Shown here: piece by piece, positions 63,507-64,000 of the stretch
Layout of the letters: the number at the start of each line of letters is the position of its first letter
How positions within the stretch are numbered: position 1 is the stretch's first letter
NCBI RefSeq assembly: GCF_001664485.1
Contig: NZ_CP013630.1
Coordinates: 809,001-873,000 of the forward strand
DNA length: 64,000 nucleotides
Source: Rhizobium sp. N324
GTDB lineage: Bacteria > Pseudomonadota > Alphaproteobacteria > Rhizobiales > Rhizobiaceae
Direction of reading: 5' to 3'
Program-made: the position numbers and the translations under genes
Notes under the pieces: model-generated
Told to the model about the DNA's origin: nothing
The model's database searches: none
What the model saw: only the letters and a program-made list of their open reading frames with translations

Positions 63507-64000
63507 ATGTTGCGTTTTTTCATCGGCCGCCTCGCGGTGCTGATCCCGACATTCCTCGGCGTTTCCCTTATTGCCTTCTCGTTCATCCGCATGCTTCCCG
63601 GCGATCCCGTCATGCTCCTGTCGGGTGAACGCGTGATGGCGCCGGAACGGCACGCCCAGATCATGCATGATCTCGGTTTCGACCGGCCGATGTATGTGCA
63701 GTATTTCGATTATCTCGGAAAAGTACTGCAAGGCGATCTCGGCACCTCGATCGTCACCAAGCGGCCCGTGCTCGGCGAATTCCTGACGCTGTTTCCGGCG
63801 ACGCTCGAACTTTCCTTCTGTGCCATCATCCTCGCCGTCTGTCTTGGCGTGCCCGCCGGCATTTTTGCTGCCGTTAAGCGAGGCACGTGGTTCGATCAAA
63901 GCGTGATGGGTGTCGCCCTCATCGGTTATTCCATGCCGATTTTCTGGTGGGGCCTGCTGCTGATCATCTTCTTCTCCGGCTATCTCGGCTGGACACCGGT
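63507..64000 (+). CDS. dppB: Dipeptide ABC transporter permease (partial)
   Basis: 164 codons before the window ends. MLRFFIGRLAVLIPTFLGVSLIAF is the DppB first helix, then RMLPGDPVMLL, LGFDRPMYVQYFDYLGKVLQGDLGTS (quoted in part) and the membrane-domain segment GVPAGIFAAVKRGTWFD are all standard for the DppB/OppB family. It forms the pore together with DppC, expected to the right. Confidence 0.92.
   Translation, partial: MLRFFIGRLAVLIPTFLGVSLIAFSFIRMLPGDPVMLLSGERVMAPERHAQIMHDLGFDRPMYVQYFDYLGKVLQGDLGTSIVTKRPVLGEFLTLFPATLELSFCAIILAVCLGVPAGIFAAVKRGTWFDQSVMGVALIGYSMPIFWWGLLLIIFFSGYLGWTP

Noticed and set aside
61611..63899. Very long leftward open frame opposite dppA and dppB
   Set aside because: It is an antisense shadow in GC-rich DNA; the plus strand encodes clear DppA and DppB proteins with a signal peptide and family motifs.
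1..64000. CRISPR arrays, rRNA operons and complete tRNA genes
   Set aside because: No regularly spaced short repeats, rRNA segments or full tRNA cloverleaf were found on reading the window.

Overview
The window looks like a rhizobial (alphaproteobacterial) chromosome, most likely Rhizobium of the etli/leguminosarum type. The right-hand 14 kb carries genes typical of that backbone: an mmsA-type methylmalonate-semialdehyde dehydrogenase, the iron regulator RirA, a dpp-type peptide ABC transporter, a LysR regulator, and DUF898 and M48 genes. The left 49.5 kb is an integrated genomic island. It ends at a tyrosine recombinase (47722-49251) followed by a 45-nt tRNA 3' fragment (49483-49527), which is best read as one attachment site. 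The intact tRNA and the other island end lie left of the window.

Island, 1-14.9 kb: a 7-deazaguanine DNA modification locus of the Dpd type. One rightward operon holds a YaaA/DUF6884-like protein, a DGQQR-motif DpdB-like protein, a DpdA-like transglycosylase, a second DpdB-like protein, QueE, QueD, QueC and a YhhQ-type precursor transporter. The Que enzymes would make preQ0, YhhQ would import precursor, and DpdA with DpdB would insert it into DNA. Divergent from it lie a RecB-like nuclease and a giant protein with both SF1 and SF2 helicase motifs (cut by the window edge). These are the likely effector or restriction arm.

15-25 kb: a complete IS3-family element with 4-bp target duplications, an OLD-family nuclease, a 253-bp MITE-like relic with 5-bp duplications, and a set of small unrecognised genes, two of them paralogues.

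25.3-38.3 kb: one rightward operon that I read as a compact, divergent contractile injection system related to type VI secretion. In order: HNH protein, PAAR-like candidate, TssK-like baseplate protein, large GTPase, ClpV/ClpB-like AAA+ ATPase, TssB-like and TssC-like sheath proteins, two tube (Hcp-like) candidates, a VgrG-like spike, TssF-like and short TssG-like proteins. No TssJ, TssL or TssM membrane-complex gene, TssA or TssE is visible. This is the strongest candidate here for an undescribed system.

38.7-47.7 kb: a possible cysteine-protease-like protein, a protein with family-A-polymerase-like palm motifs, a metallophosphoesterase and a tightly packed run of small phage-type genes. At least four are paralogous zinc-knuckle proteins, one of them frameshifted.

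50-64 kb: backbone, opening with a 1589-residue serralysin-type RTX metalloprotease built of 13 repeat modules, followed by the metabolic and regulatory genes listed above.
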